NCBI GenBank assembly: GCA_036872755.1
Contig: JAVHNS010000020.1
Coordinates: 124,001 to 188,000 of the forward strand
DNA from: Orbilia blumenaviensis
Lineage: Eukaryota; Ascomycota; Orbiliomycetes; Orbiliales; Orbiliaceae
Direction of reading: 5' to 3'
Length of the DNA stretch: 64,000 nucleotides
The notes below the pieces were generated by a model. It worked only from the letters and a program-made list of their open reading frames with translations, was not told the origin of the DNA and ran no database searches. Position numbers and translations under genes: made by a program. This document shows, in pieces, positions 24,413-34,696 of the stretch; the first letter of the stretch is position 1; every line of letters starts with the position of its first letter.

Positions 24413-26041
24413 TGCCAGGACTGCAGTATACTGAATAAGTTACCATAGTACTACTGCGCTGCAGAATCCAATTGCAATGTCACCGACTGACCAATATAAA
24501 TTATTTGACTAAGCTTTGCTTTCTTCAAGTTGTTCATCTTATTTCTTTCTTTATAGTTTTACCGGCGGGTTATAATTAAGAGAAATTTAAGGTTTTTTTT
24601 TTTTTTTGAACCAGCAAAGCCCATGCTCTTGGTCGGTTCTACTTCTAGAACAGTTCGTTCTTTTTTTTTTCCCTCTCTTTCCTTTCCTCTAAATTTCCAG
24701 CCTGTCTGATCCGTTGATATATTTTACTACTGGTAATTCTTGAGGATCTCTAGCGTGCCGGCCTTACTTTCCATCTCCTCAAATCAATTGAATTCGAATT
24801 TCTTTTCCTGACTTTTTACTTTTTACTTTTTTTTTTTCTTCTTTCGCTTTTCGAAGTACCAGTTCTGGCGGCGTTGGCCAATTGATCTACTTATATCTAC
24901 ATACCTATACTCGTGCTATTTCGTATTCATATTCCATAGAACAGTTCGATAATCTTATAGACCGGACGGGGTGTTAATCTATATATATATATAAAAAAAA
25001 GTTTGCGCTGGAATTCGGCCGGTTGTTCCTTTGATTGTGTTTTTTTTTTTTCTCGTTCTGTCAACGTCAACTTTGTGTTCATCAACAATTCGACATTATC
25101 AACATTTCAACCTTATTTCCATCCGACTCTGTTCCACCCACCTCCCACCTCTTCGTCGTCATCATCATCATCACCACCACCATCACTAACATCCTCATCC
25201 TCATCCTCCTCATCTATCGCCACCATCGTCGTCGTCGTTATATACTATTGTCAACCTCATCATCAATCAACACCGTCACCGACTACATAATCGCTACTGC
25301 CGGCTCCTTACTTCTGGCTCCAACTTTTTTTTTTGTCGAAACCATCGCCGTCTGCCGTCTCCCTCCTTACTTAATCCGACCGACGAATTCAAACAAAACA
25401 TCCCCTCCTCCCCCCCACCCATCCCTCGTTCACGTTGACGTCTCACGGACTTCACTGGCTGCGATACGATACGATATCCGATATATAAAACATACAATCC
25501 TCGGCTGACATATATCCATTCAAATCCCTGGCGCGCACGCGTTCTATTTCCATTCCAGACCGGACCGGACATGTATGGCTGAAAACCACCAAACACTGTC
25601 ATCGCCTCCACCACTACCACTATCACCTTGACCTGAAATTACGCCCTTCGTCGCCCTCGCCATCGTCGTCGTCCTGACCTGGGATTCCAAAATCATCGCC
25701 TTACACGGACTGACGGTCAGCAGCTTCAACGATCTCTACCTCTGATCGCTCTCGGGTCGCCGTGTCTTGCTTTTTGACCTTTGCCTGGCCTCCGACAAGC
25801 CGCTTTCCTCCATCACATCCATCCCTCCATCCCCTGAAGGCTTACGGCCATTGCCGTTGATATATCACCAATTCAATCCCACTGCTGCCACAACCACAAC
25901 CACAACCATAACCATCACCACTGCTCCTACCACTACCACTTCTGCTGTTGCAGTATCCTAGTGCTGTGCTATTGCTGATGTTGATGTTGATTTTGATGTT
26001 GATATTTGATATCGATAGTGATATTATAATATAAATCTTGG

Positions 26042-26082
26042 GCATTGGACACTGGACATTGGACATTGGACATTGGACGTTG
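26042..26082. repeat. 7-bp tandem repeat (GGACATT)n
   Basis: Five to six heptamer units, the outer ones degenerate, in the CET1 leader. Confidence 0.85.
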
Positions 26083-26150
26083 AACATCCTGGATACTTTG
26101 ATGCCGTTAGGGTTCCTCTGGATGCCTGCTTATAACTACCGTCACGTTTA

Positions 26151-26166
26151 AGTACTTACCTAGGTA
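26151..26166. promoter_or_regulatory. AGTACTTACCTAGGTA motif
   Basis: Second CCTAGGTA word upstream of CET1, in opposite flank arrangement to that at 24333 (here AGTACTTA precedes the core, there AAGTACTT follows it). Confidence 0.35.
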
Positions 26167-26978
26167 TACGGGTACTTAAGTAAGTAGTCACTACTATCTC
26201 AGCTGCGCCGGTTCCACCACTTCCTGTGCGAATTCCGGGCCTATCTGATATCTCGCTTCAACTTCCCGCCTGCTTGCCTGGCTACCTGCATTCCGTGGAT
26301 CCTACATACCATAACGATTCCTTATCGGGCCCTCCCGCTTCCGTCCCTTTCGTCTTCGTTTTGGTCCCTCTTGTCTCTCTGCCTTTGTTCTTGTTTCTGT
26401 CGTCCCTTCCCCTTTGGATTGACTTTGACCTTTGACTTGACGAAACTGACTAACTAAGCCTATCCGGATTTCCTTTCTCTCCCAAATTAGCCTACTGACG
26501 ACGACGAATACAACGATTCTCTTTTATTTCTACTAATATCCGTTATCTTCTTCTATTTTCCCGTTCCGCTTAGACTTTAAAACCATTGGCTTCTTTTCCC
26601 TTTCGCCTGCGAAAAAAAAAAAAAAAAATCCTGCTTCGGGGCGATTGATACGGATAGGGACATCGATCACGTTGATTCGGCCTTCGCTTCGACATATTCA
26701 CAATCACAATTTACAAACACCACCGATAAAACTATCACCTATCGTCACCATCGTCGTGAGCTTCATCTTCGGGTTTATCGCCATCGACGCTCTCGCTCCC
26801 GCCTAAATCCTTTCTACCTTGTCGCTCCGTCGCAGCCACTACCACCAGGGCCACTACAACTACAGCTACCACTACCACTGTCGGCTCTGTTCAAGCCACT
26901 GGCCCTCCCGCCCAGCCGCCGTCGGCTCCTTCCTCCCTGCCGAATCCTGGCGCCTTTCCCACCGCGGGAAGCGTCAAG

Positions 26979-28200
26979 ATGGATCTTCGCAGTATTATGA
27001 ACGATTCAGGCGGTGGAGCCGCGCGGAACCAGCAGCCACCGACCCCTCTTCCTCCGCATCCCTCACAGCATTCTTACCACCGGCAGCAATCGCCAATCCA
27101 GCAGCCCCCGAATGCCCCACCGCACAATATGAACCCCTCCATTCCTTATCAGCACCAGCTGCACCATCAACAGCAACAGCAACAGCATCAACAGCAACAG
27201 CACTTCCCAGGACAGCAGCAGCAGCAGCAGCAGCATCCTCAACATCCGCAGCATCCACCTCCACATCACCACTTCCAGAATGCGGGACAGGGTCGCCCCG
27301 CACCGCCTCCACTCCAACCACCGAAGAGTCCCTTTCAAACTCACCCTAACGCGGCGCCCCCTCCCCCCCCTCAGTCCGGTCCGCCATATCATCATCGTAA
27401 AAGCTCTGGTGGCTCTCAATCTGGAGGATACCCGTTTCCCTCGCCTTCGGCTAGAAACAACTCGCAAGGGCAACATGCCTATAACCCCCACGTGCAGAGT
27501 CCGAGTCAATATACCCCGCACCCTCTCAGCGCGCAATCTGGAGGAAGTCCTTTCACAGGACCTCCTAGTAGTCACCACCCCGGGGATAGGCAGCAATCAA
27601 CACCAACGAGCGCTACATCTTATGGGAGTCCCTTCGCTAATCAATTTCCGTCCATGTCACCAATGGGGACACCAGGACCCAGCTATCCACCACCACCGCC
27701 ACCACAGCACCAGCAGCATCCACAACAGCAACAGCAACAGCAAAGAGGCAAGCCTCCACCTCCACCTCCACCATCACACCCACATTCACACTCACACTCA
27801 CACTCACACGCTCATACACCGACAACGCCAAATCCACCCTCGATGGCAGGGTCGCCAGTTCAAGGAGGACCCTTCGCGATGAGCCCAGGTGGTGAGAGGA
27901 CCATAAGCGTCAGAGAGAGGATGTTTGCAGAGCGCCGGCGCGAAAGGGAACTGGAGGAAATGCAAACAGAACAACGGGAACGCGACAGGATGGAGAGAGA
28001 ACGCGAAAGGGACATCAGCGTCAGCCCAAAAACTCGCGTGCCTCAGCCGATGTACATAGACGACCGAAAAGGGAGTCTCGGTGGTGGACAGAAGGAGGAC
28101 TGGTCAGCGGGAAGGACGAACGAGAACTATTCCCTGAGCCAAAGTCCTGTCAGTCAGAGAATGAACTCGGGAACCCCAGCCCCCCCTGGCTTTCCTCTCC

Positions 28201-28232
<32 letters not shown>

Positions 28233-30361
28233 CCTCAACAGCAGCAGCAACCGCCTCCCCAGCAGCTGCAACAGCAGCGAAGTCAACCTCCTACGCCCAC
28301 ACACGGTCCGCAGACAATGGGACTGCCTTCGCCGAGACATCCTCCACCATCGCCGCAACGTTTCCCTTCTGGTGGATATAGCGACAAGATGGATATCGAT
28401 AGCCGTTCGAATTCGGAAGCTAGGCCGTCAAATGGCGAGCAAACAGCTCCACAATGGGCACAAGAAGGGCAGGTGAAAACCGAAAAGAAAGTCAACGGCT
28501 TCGACTCAGAAATTCCACCACACCTTGCTCCTGAAGATCAAGGCCTCACGTCCAGCCGTTTGAACATGGGCCCGCCTTCTAATATGGACGAATCTTTGCC
28601 GAATATCGCCGGTAAGCTTCCCATCAAGGAGGAACCCGGCGCCCAAATGGCGGCCTTGCCGCCAACCTCCCAGCCAGGCCAACAACAACCTTCTCCACCC
28701 GCGAAGAGGAGTTCCTTTCCGACGCCAGCACGTCCGCAACCAGGCCAGATTCAAGTTCCGCTCAATGCTCAACCCCCCCAGCCCGGGTCGGCTGCATCAC
28801 CCATTGGCCCTTCTAGGAAACGACCACGTCATGATGAGCCACCTATCTTCGCTCGGAAGGCCTCTCGGAGTTCTTCTAGTAGCCCGGTCATCCAGAACAG
28901 ACGACAACCTCCACCGGGTCCGTCGGCGATGTCCCAGCAGCAACCTCTTACTCCATTAACACCATCCCAAGTGACTGTTAACCCTCAGAATCCAGCAGTA
29001 CAAGTCCAGCCGCAGCCGCAGCCGCAACCGCAACCACAACCACAATCACAACCTCAACCACAACCACAACCTCAACCTCAACCTCAGAACGCGTCCCAGT
29101 CATCACAAAACCCTCCAATGCCTCAGCCACAGCAAAACTCACAACCTCAACTCCAACAGCAGCAGCCGCAACAACAACAACAGCAGCAGCAGCAGCCACA
29201 GCAGCCACAGCAACAACAGCAACAACAGCAGGGTGCACCACCTCCACCTCCACCACCACAAAATCCGGCAAAGGCATCGCCTGGAGCAGCACCTGCGACG
29301 AGTGTGTTAGGACCATGGGAGCCCTGTATCACGAACATACAACCTTACGAGGAGCTTACAAAGCAAATCTGTGACTTTCTGTTCATTCATGTCGTTGACA
29401 ATCAGGAGTTTCAATTGGACGACCCTGATAGGCCACAGCTGGAGATCGAAGCGAAGATCGGCATATTACTTGATCGGAACACGGGGCAACGACTTTATCT
29501 ACCCGTCATGACCGAAACTGTTCTCAATCCTGATGACCAACATTTGAAGGTCATGTTCAAGAGCAGTATGACTGAAGTATGTCTAATGCTTAGATTACTA
29601 CTATTTCCTTTTTTTTTTCTTCTTCTTTTTCTAATCTTCTTCACTTCGGACATAAAATAAAACTAACGAAAATTTTCGGTCGATAGCTCCAACATAAACG
29701 CATGAATGAATTCCTTAACCGCACCTTCGGAGACTCCCAACGCCAGGCAGCTCAAGGACAACAACAACCGGGCGGCGATTATCCAGCAATCACCACCCCG
29801 CGTATACCGCTTACCTATAAGCATCTTCGCGAACGGGACTCGTTTTTCGAGATACCCGAAGATGTGAAGGACCAGCTTCCGACGTGTATCAAGAGGGTCC
29901 CCAACTATTACCATAGACTCAAACTACGAGTTACGACCGACCAAAAGACTGGGAGGGTGCTGAACAAGATTGTTAAGGCTAGAATTGCTGACCTTAACGT
30001 ATTCTCACCACGGACAGCCTTTGATTGGCGTGTCAGTGTGAACATGGAAATGCCGTGGAAAGGCGATGTCGAGAGGCTTGTGCCACAAGGTGGCGGCGAG
30101 AGAAACAAAGATCGCCTAAGCTATCAACATCTGTGCTTTAGCGTGGATTTGACCCAGGTTACGGCAGCTCCAGGAGAGAACAGGGGGCCGCCACAGGGAC
30201 CACCTAAAAAGGAACATGAATTGGAGATTGAAGTCGACGCGAGAAAGGTGCGCGAACAAGGGCGTCTGATCATGGAGAGGAAGCCCCATGCGTTCCAGGA
30301 CTTGGTGCGAGGATTTGTAGACAACGTCAGAGTTTTGGCTCGGGAGCTTGATGCTGCATGA
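26979..30361 (+). CDS. CET1: mRNA 5'-triphosphatase, capping enzyme subunit beta (Cet1-like, tunnel/CYTH fold)
   Basis: Two exons, 26979-29576 and 29687-30361, joined across a 110-nt intron (GTATGT donor, ACTAAC branch, phase 0), give 1090 aa. The catalytic domain starts near residue 778 (GPWEPCITNIQPYEELTKQI). It shows the two acidic metal-binding strands of the fungal triphosphatase tunnel: EIEAKIG near residue 822 and ELEIEVD near 1044. Lys/Arg-bearing strands (LKLRVTTDQKTGR, AFDWRVSVNMEM, DRLSYQH) lie between. Family role: removes the gamma-phosphate from nascent pre-mRNA 5' ends in the nucleus, before guanylylation by the separate guanylyltransferase subunit. The first 775 residues are Gln/Pro/Ser/His-rich, with CAA/CAG runs at 27165-27230, 28200-28250, 29150-29230 and a Pro-Gln repeat at 29011-29090. 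A charged helix (ERRRERELEEM...) lies near 310-345. Yeast Cet1 is roughly half this length, so the N-terminal extension is the unusual part. The start is the first ATG (context AAGATGG) that opens the long frame. Confidence 0.93.
29011..29231 (+). repeat. CAR/CCR coding repeat (polyGln / Pro-Gln tract) in CET1
   Basis: Imperfect tandem CAA/CAG/CCN codons encode alternating PQ and then uninterrupted Q runs immediately before the catalytic domain. Similar but shorter tracts lie at 27165-27230 and 28200-28250. Such tracts are prone to length change between strains. Confidence 0.85.
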
Positions 30362-31280
30362 TAGTCAATCCTATCATGTTCTTTCCCTCTTTCTTGCTAC
30401 CATGCCGTTTCCTCACTAATTTATGCTTGAGCCTATGATATTATTCTCCATCACCACTTTTGCTAATGATTCTGGTTTCCTCTTGTATATGTATATCTCC
30501 TTTCGAATTCTGATTTTATGCCTCGCCCAATCGATTTTTTGCCTTTCTTTTATTTGTTTGTTTTATTTATCATTTTCCTTTCTCTTTTATTATTCGATAG
30601 TTCATTTGTTAGAGCTCTCGTCTTATTTCCTTATGGCAAGGGTTTTTTCTTGGGTTTTATTGTGCGTTTGGGACCTCTTTTCTCAATCTTATTTCCTTTA
30701 TTTTTCCTACTTTCAAACTTTTGAGTAATTCGGGGCGAAATACTTGTTTTTTATTTTTCCCTTCTTTTTTCTTTCATTTACTTTTGGTTCCTCTTTTTCT
30801 TTGTATATCAAGCAAGAATTGATGAATGTGCAGAGGTACAGCTCAGAAGCTGCACCAAGGCATGACGTTGTGATTTCATGATCAAAGAAAGAAAGCCCTC
30901 CGAAAAGCCCAGAAATCAATATGCTTTCCCATCACGATGTAATTTCCTTAGTCTTTTGACTATAATTTCTCTGAATTATAACGTTATGTATTTGCTGACG
31001 AGGCCTCCTCCCCTCCAAATCATCGAACTACTGACCCAATCTAACCACAAAGACCCAGCAATTTTTTGCTTGACGTAAGCAGGTGCAAGGAACGAACAGC
31101 TTACGCGTTCCTCGTCGTGTATACATGGCACTAAAAGAATGAACCACAACCAGTTAGCCATGGACCACATGGCGCGCGGGGCAGGCTTGTAGCAGCAGCA
31201 GCAGCGGGTAGGTAAGTCGGTCGGCCTTGGGTCAGCCTCATGCCCGAAATTCTGGAACCCCTCGATTTGAGGCTAATTAC

Positions 31281-31294
31281 TACCTAGGTAGTAC
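31281..31294. promoter_or_regulatory. TACCTAGGTAGTAC motif
   Basis: Another copy of the recurring CCTAGGTA word, 500 nt upstream of the DUF7330-like start. Confidence 0.35.
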
Positions 31295-31431
31295 TAGTAT
31301 AGTAAAAGTCGTCAGGTAATTGGAAATTTCGGGGTGCGGCTCCACGTTAACATTTTTTTTGTTTTCCGTTTAGTTGCCTGACTAGCATCCCAAATTCCAA
31401 CCCCTCCCTGGTCGTATTCAGGTCACTATGT

Positions 31432-31483
31432 CGGCCGGTTTTAAGCTTTTCGGCCGGCCGTGTGAAGGAAAATATGATATAAA
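31432..31483 (+). promoter_or_regulatory. Paired CGGCCGG sites and TATAAA box
   Basis: CGGCCGG at 31432-31438 and CGGCCGGCCG at 31451-31460 are followed by TATAAA at 31478-31483 and a CT-rich stretch, about 310-360 nt before the start codon. CGG/CCG half sites are the classic target of Zn2Cys6 regulators; binding here is inference. Confidence 0.45.
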
Positions 31484-31791
31484 GTTCGAGAAGATTTACC
31501 CCTCTCTTCCGGTTTTACTTTGCATTTGCTTTCATCATTATTCATTTGCTATCCTTTCATCATTTCAAAAGTGGTCATTGAAGTTTTAAAGGCTTCGCAC
31601 TGCAAGAAAATCGTAGCAACCTCTCTGATATCATATCTATCGAGTTTTGCGATTCAGGAAGGTCAAATCACACATACCCAACTGTCCCGGTATACAGGCC
31701 GACATAACACGATTAAAACACTCAAATACAACCACCCTGAGAAGAAGAAGTCAATATCGGCAAAGATTAATAAAAGATAAAATCTACACAA

Positions 31792-33075
31792 ATGTCGGCG
31801 GGAAACAACCCCAATTTCAACCCCAATAACCCCAATAACAATAATAACCACGGCCACTATAACGCATACGCCCAAATCCCCGTCGACGTCGGCAAGATTG
31901 TCGCAGATGTAAGAAACAGCGTCGAGTCGGCTATGAGATCCGTTCCGCCGTTCAACATGCCGCCTATGAATTTTTGGCCTGGCGCAGGAGGCTGTCCTAG
32001 TAATCGCGCGACCCCACCTACACCCGCGGGCCCGAGCTCTTCGGGAAGACCGCCCATACCGGTGTTTCCGAAGGATGATGAGATATTGGTACAAGTGTGG
32101 ACGCAGGCGATTAAGAATTCGTTTAATCTGAAGAAGTCGGTGTCGATATCTACTATGTCGTACGTACTCCCCTTGTTCACATTCATGCAAAATCCTAGAA
32201 AAAGAGTAGCCATCTCCCAATTTCACAATGTATATAATAAAATAAAAAATGATGTTAACGGGTTTAATCTATATGCGCACAGAGGCTCTATAAAAGCAGA
32301 CATTGTACCCTCCCCGACGCCAACAACCGAGCTATTCCGAAAACTAACTACCCATACAAACACCGGCTCGCAAAATATCACAATCACAACCTCCCTTGGA
32401 CCCTTCATGATGGATTCCTCACACTCCACAATGACGGGAAGCATAAAGGCCGTCTACCCAGACGACTGGTGTGGCACAATAGAACTCTCTGTCACCCACG
32501 GCTCCTACAAACTCGGAGACGCGATCGTGGTGAGAGACGTCGTTGATCAAGTCACTAGGGAACGTCAAATCCTGGCGTTGAGGGGAAATCCAAGGGAAGG
32601 AGAGGAATTTAGCACTATGAAGATTGTAAGTAAGACAGGGAGTGTGGATGTTAGGTTTGAGAAGGTGCCGCCGTTGAGAGATTTGACGGCCGAGGAAATG
32701 AGGGCTGAGGAAGAGGAGGCGAGGAGGAGAGGGTCTTCGACTGGGTTTTCGACTGAGAACACAAGCGGTCCAAGTAGCGGTAGTGGTGGTCGTGGTGGGA
32801 ATAAAGAGCAAAAGGAGAGGGAGGGACCAGCAGTTTTTAGACCCGGTGATGGGAGTACCGCCGCTGATTATACATCATCCCATCCTCCGCCTCCACCAGG
32901 TCATAATTATCAACAACAGCAGCCTCTAGATCATCACAATTATCACAGCCACGGCCCAGCTCAAGTGCAAATTGAGCAGCACAGACAGGTAGTCGACGAC
33001 CCAGATGATTTGCCCCCTTCGTATGAACAGAGCGAGCAGGAGAATGTGCAGATGCAAGTCGCAGGGCGGGATTAA
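31792..33075 (+). CDS. DUF7330-like fungal protein
   Basis: I model two exons, 31792-32159 and 32283-33075 (386 aa). The intron has a GTACGT donor, a GTTAAC branch site and a CACAG acceptor, and joins in phase 2 so that ...VSISTM continues into SGSIKADIVP. The intron is 123 nt, a multiple of three, and has no in-frame stop, so an unspliced 427-aa reading also exists. The middle region has repeated beta-strand-like GSIKA, GSQNITI, GSIKAVYP, GSYKLGD and GSVDVRFE segments, the pattern of the fungal DUF7330 domain (recognised from memory, function unknown). The first 40 residues are Asn-rich and the C-terminal 120 Gly/Pro/His/Gln-rich, ending in a DDLPPSYEQS motif; PPSY is a PPxY-type WW-domain ligand, also seen in arrestin-trafficking adaptors. 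No signal peptide or membrane segment; probably cytosolic. Confidence 0.75.
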   Translation: MSAGNNPNFNPNNPNNNNNHGHYNAYAQIPVDVGKIVADVRNSVESAMRSVPPFNMPPMNFWPGAGGCPSNRATPPTPAGPSSSGRPPIPVFPKDDEILVQVWTQAIKNSFNLKKSVSISTMSYVLPLFTFMQNPRKRVAISQFHNVYNKIKNDVNGFNLYAHRGSIKADIVPSPTPTTELFRKLTTHTNTGSQNITITTSLGPFMMDSSHSTMTGSIKAVYPDDWCGTIELSVTHGSYKLGDAIVVRDVVDQVTRERQILALRGNPREGEEFSTMKIVSKTGSVDVRFEKVPPLRDLTAEEMRAEEEEARRRGSSTGFSTENTSGPSSGSGGRGGNKEQKEREGPAVFRPGDGSTAADYTSSHPPPPPGHNYQQQQPLDHHNYHSHGPAQVQIEQHRQVVDDPDDLPPSYEQSEQENVQMQVAGRD

Positions 33076-34696
33076 GAGGTACCCAGCTACCTATTTCTCC
33101 TTTCCTCTTCCTTTTTTTTTTTTTCATCTGTTTACACCGACCAGCTTTTCCGTAGTATTCAGTTATCATTTTCCCTACCTTGACCTCTTATGAGTTGTTT
33201 ATGCATTATAAGGATTCCGGATGAGTATATACACATATGTTTATTCTATTGGCGAAGGCGGTGTTTTGTTCTTGAGATTGCCTTTTGATCGCAAAATTCT
33301 CTACTCTTCTGCTGTCGCCCCACTTTCGAAGCTTTCAGTTGCATTATTGGGTTTAAAGTTGTCTTGAGTCCTGAGGCTATCATGCTCGTTGGTTTTGATA
33401 TAAGATCAGGGGATTATATAAGTTACTGTAGAATTCGGTATGGTAGATAGCTTGATTTACAATTAAGCTTAGGGGCCGAGAGAATGGATATATAATTTTG
33501 ATCTGCAACCGTTACAGATATCATACAGAACCGCTCACCTGTATTGGCATAATTATAACCTGGCCGCTTCCCAAAATTGGACCCATACGTCAAATATGCT
33601 GCCAAAATCACCAGCTACAGAGTAAAAGCTTTAAAGATGGGGAAATGAGTACTGTAGAACAAAATTTGCATTTGGGAGATCTACCACATCTGAGGTTTAC
33701 ATATATTTATTATAAATAAATGCATCGTGATGAAGACAGAGGATTCGTGCATGACGATAGTAGCTTTAACATCAAGCCTCGGTTCTGCACAATCCAAAGC
33801 ATCGGTACCCATGGATATAAACAATATTTACCACACCTGCCGCACATATTGAGATATTAATTGATATAATCAAGTTACTTGGCGCTCAGTGGACGTATGT
33901 GCGTCCAGACACAAGCTCGCCTCGATTGCCTGGATGGTGAAGTGGCTTTTGAGTATCTGGAAAAGGGACTGATACCTCCATTGTGCTATAGGTGGGGTGT
34001 GGAGAATAGGCTGGTTGGGATCCATGATATTGGAGTAGTTTATAACCCTTCCACTAGGGCTACAGTAGGTAGATATCAGTTTGGAGCTGGTCGAGCAATC
34101 ACGGGCGTGCTGAAGAAAGCGCGTTGTCTTGACCATTTTGCAACATCTCAAGTCGGGAGACATGATTCGAACGTTCTGGGTCGAGCCTTGGCCTTCACAT
34201 TAGGTGGCTGGATTTTAACGTCCGAGCTTAAGGGATGAGCGATCTAAAAAAAACACCCAAGTGTTCCTGTACTAGAAGAATACAAAGCTGAAAGATAATA
34301 AAAACAATCCGGAGATATATTTTAAGAAAATAACTTTGCGGGTGGTGTTATAAGAGAATCGCAGGAATCGAAACTTCATTGCATACACAAAACAACGTCG
34401 GGATTTGCAAGTTCTCCAAAGGATAGTAAAAATTTTTGGAAAGAGACATGTTGTCGCTTGTATCATATATCATTTTGACATCTTAGTTTAAGATTAGAAT
34501 AAAACTAAAAAAATAAAAATAAAAATAAAAATAAAAAATAAAAGATAAAAGATAACAACACTATAGAAACACCAATTCTGTGACCCGCTGGACAAACTCC
34601 ACGGCGCCGCACCGTGCTACCACCTTTAGCACTGCCCGTGAAAGCCTAGGAAGGATATTCTTGAACAAGTATCACTAAATAACCCAGAGTCAATTT
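33076..34696. other. Intergenic, mostly 3' flanks of two convergent genes
   Basis: Between the DUF7330-like gene (+) and the 922-aa gene (-). It contains a 119-codon plus frame (33879-34238) and an overlapping minus frame; neither has recognisable content. From 34240 to 34560 the plus strand is A-rich, that is T-rich on the coding strand of the 922-aa gene. Confidence 0.6.
34507..34554. repeat. (AAAAT)n-like A-rich repeat
   Basis: Seven or so AAAAAT / AAAGAT units just past the end of the minus-strand 922-aa gene, probably in its 3' flank. Confidence 0.85.

Larger units (their letters stand above)
21466..26978. other. 5.5 kb divergent spacer between the knuckle-protein gene and CET1
   Basis: Carries both promoters and probably a long CET1 leader. 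Contents: T29 run at 22651-22679, several shorter A/T runs (22103-22116, 24593-24607, A17 at 26612-26628), microsatellites at 23430-23455, 23827-23860, 24378-24412 and 26042-26082, and CCTAGGTA motifs at 24333-24353 and 26151-26166. From about 24.5 kb rightwards the plus strand is strongly pyrimidine-rich, with many TCATCA/CCACCA and TCCTCA runs; this is the composition of a fungal 5' leader. Open frames here (for example 25035-25508) are made of these simple runs and are not taken as genes. Introns in the leader are possible but not identified. Confidence 0.6.
30362..31791. other. T-rich CET1 3' flank and promoter of the DUF7330-like gene
   Basis: 30365-30790 is extremely T-rich on the coding strand. 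31190-31500 carries GCAGCA repeats, a TACCTAGGTA word at 31281-31290, paired CGGCCGG sites and a TATA box. The frame at 31520-31780 is in the presumed leader. No gene seen. Confidence 0.7.

Noticed and set aside
25035..25508. 157-codon frame upstream of CET1
   Set aside because: Made mostly of TCATCA/CCACCA-type runs in the pyrimidine-rich leader; no protein-like composition.
26995..29338. Minus-strand frames up to 177 codons opposite CET1
   Set aside because: Antisense of the CAR/CCN repeats; such tracts leave all frames open.
33870..34238. 119-codon plus frame and 97-codon minus frame overlapping each other
   Set aside because: No domain, no splice partner, and composition typical of intergenic DNA; one frame is probably a shadow of the other or both are chance.
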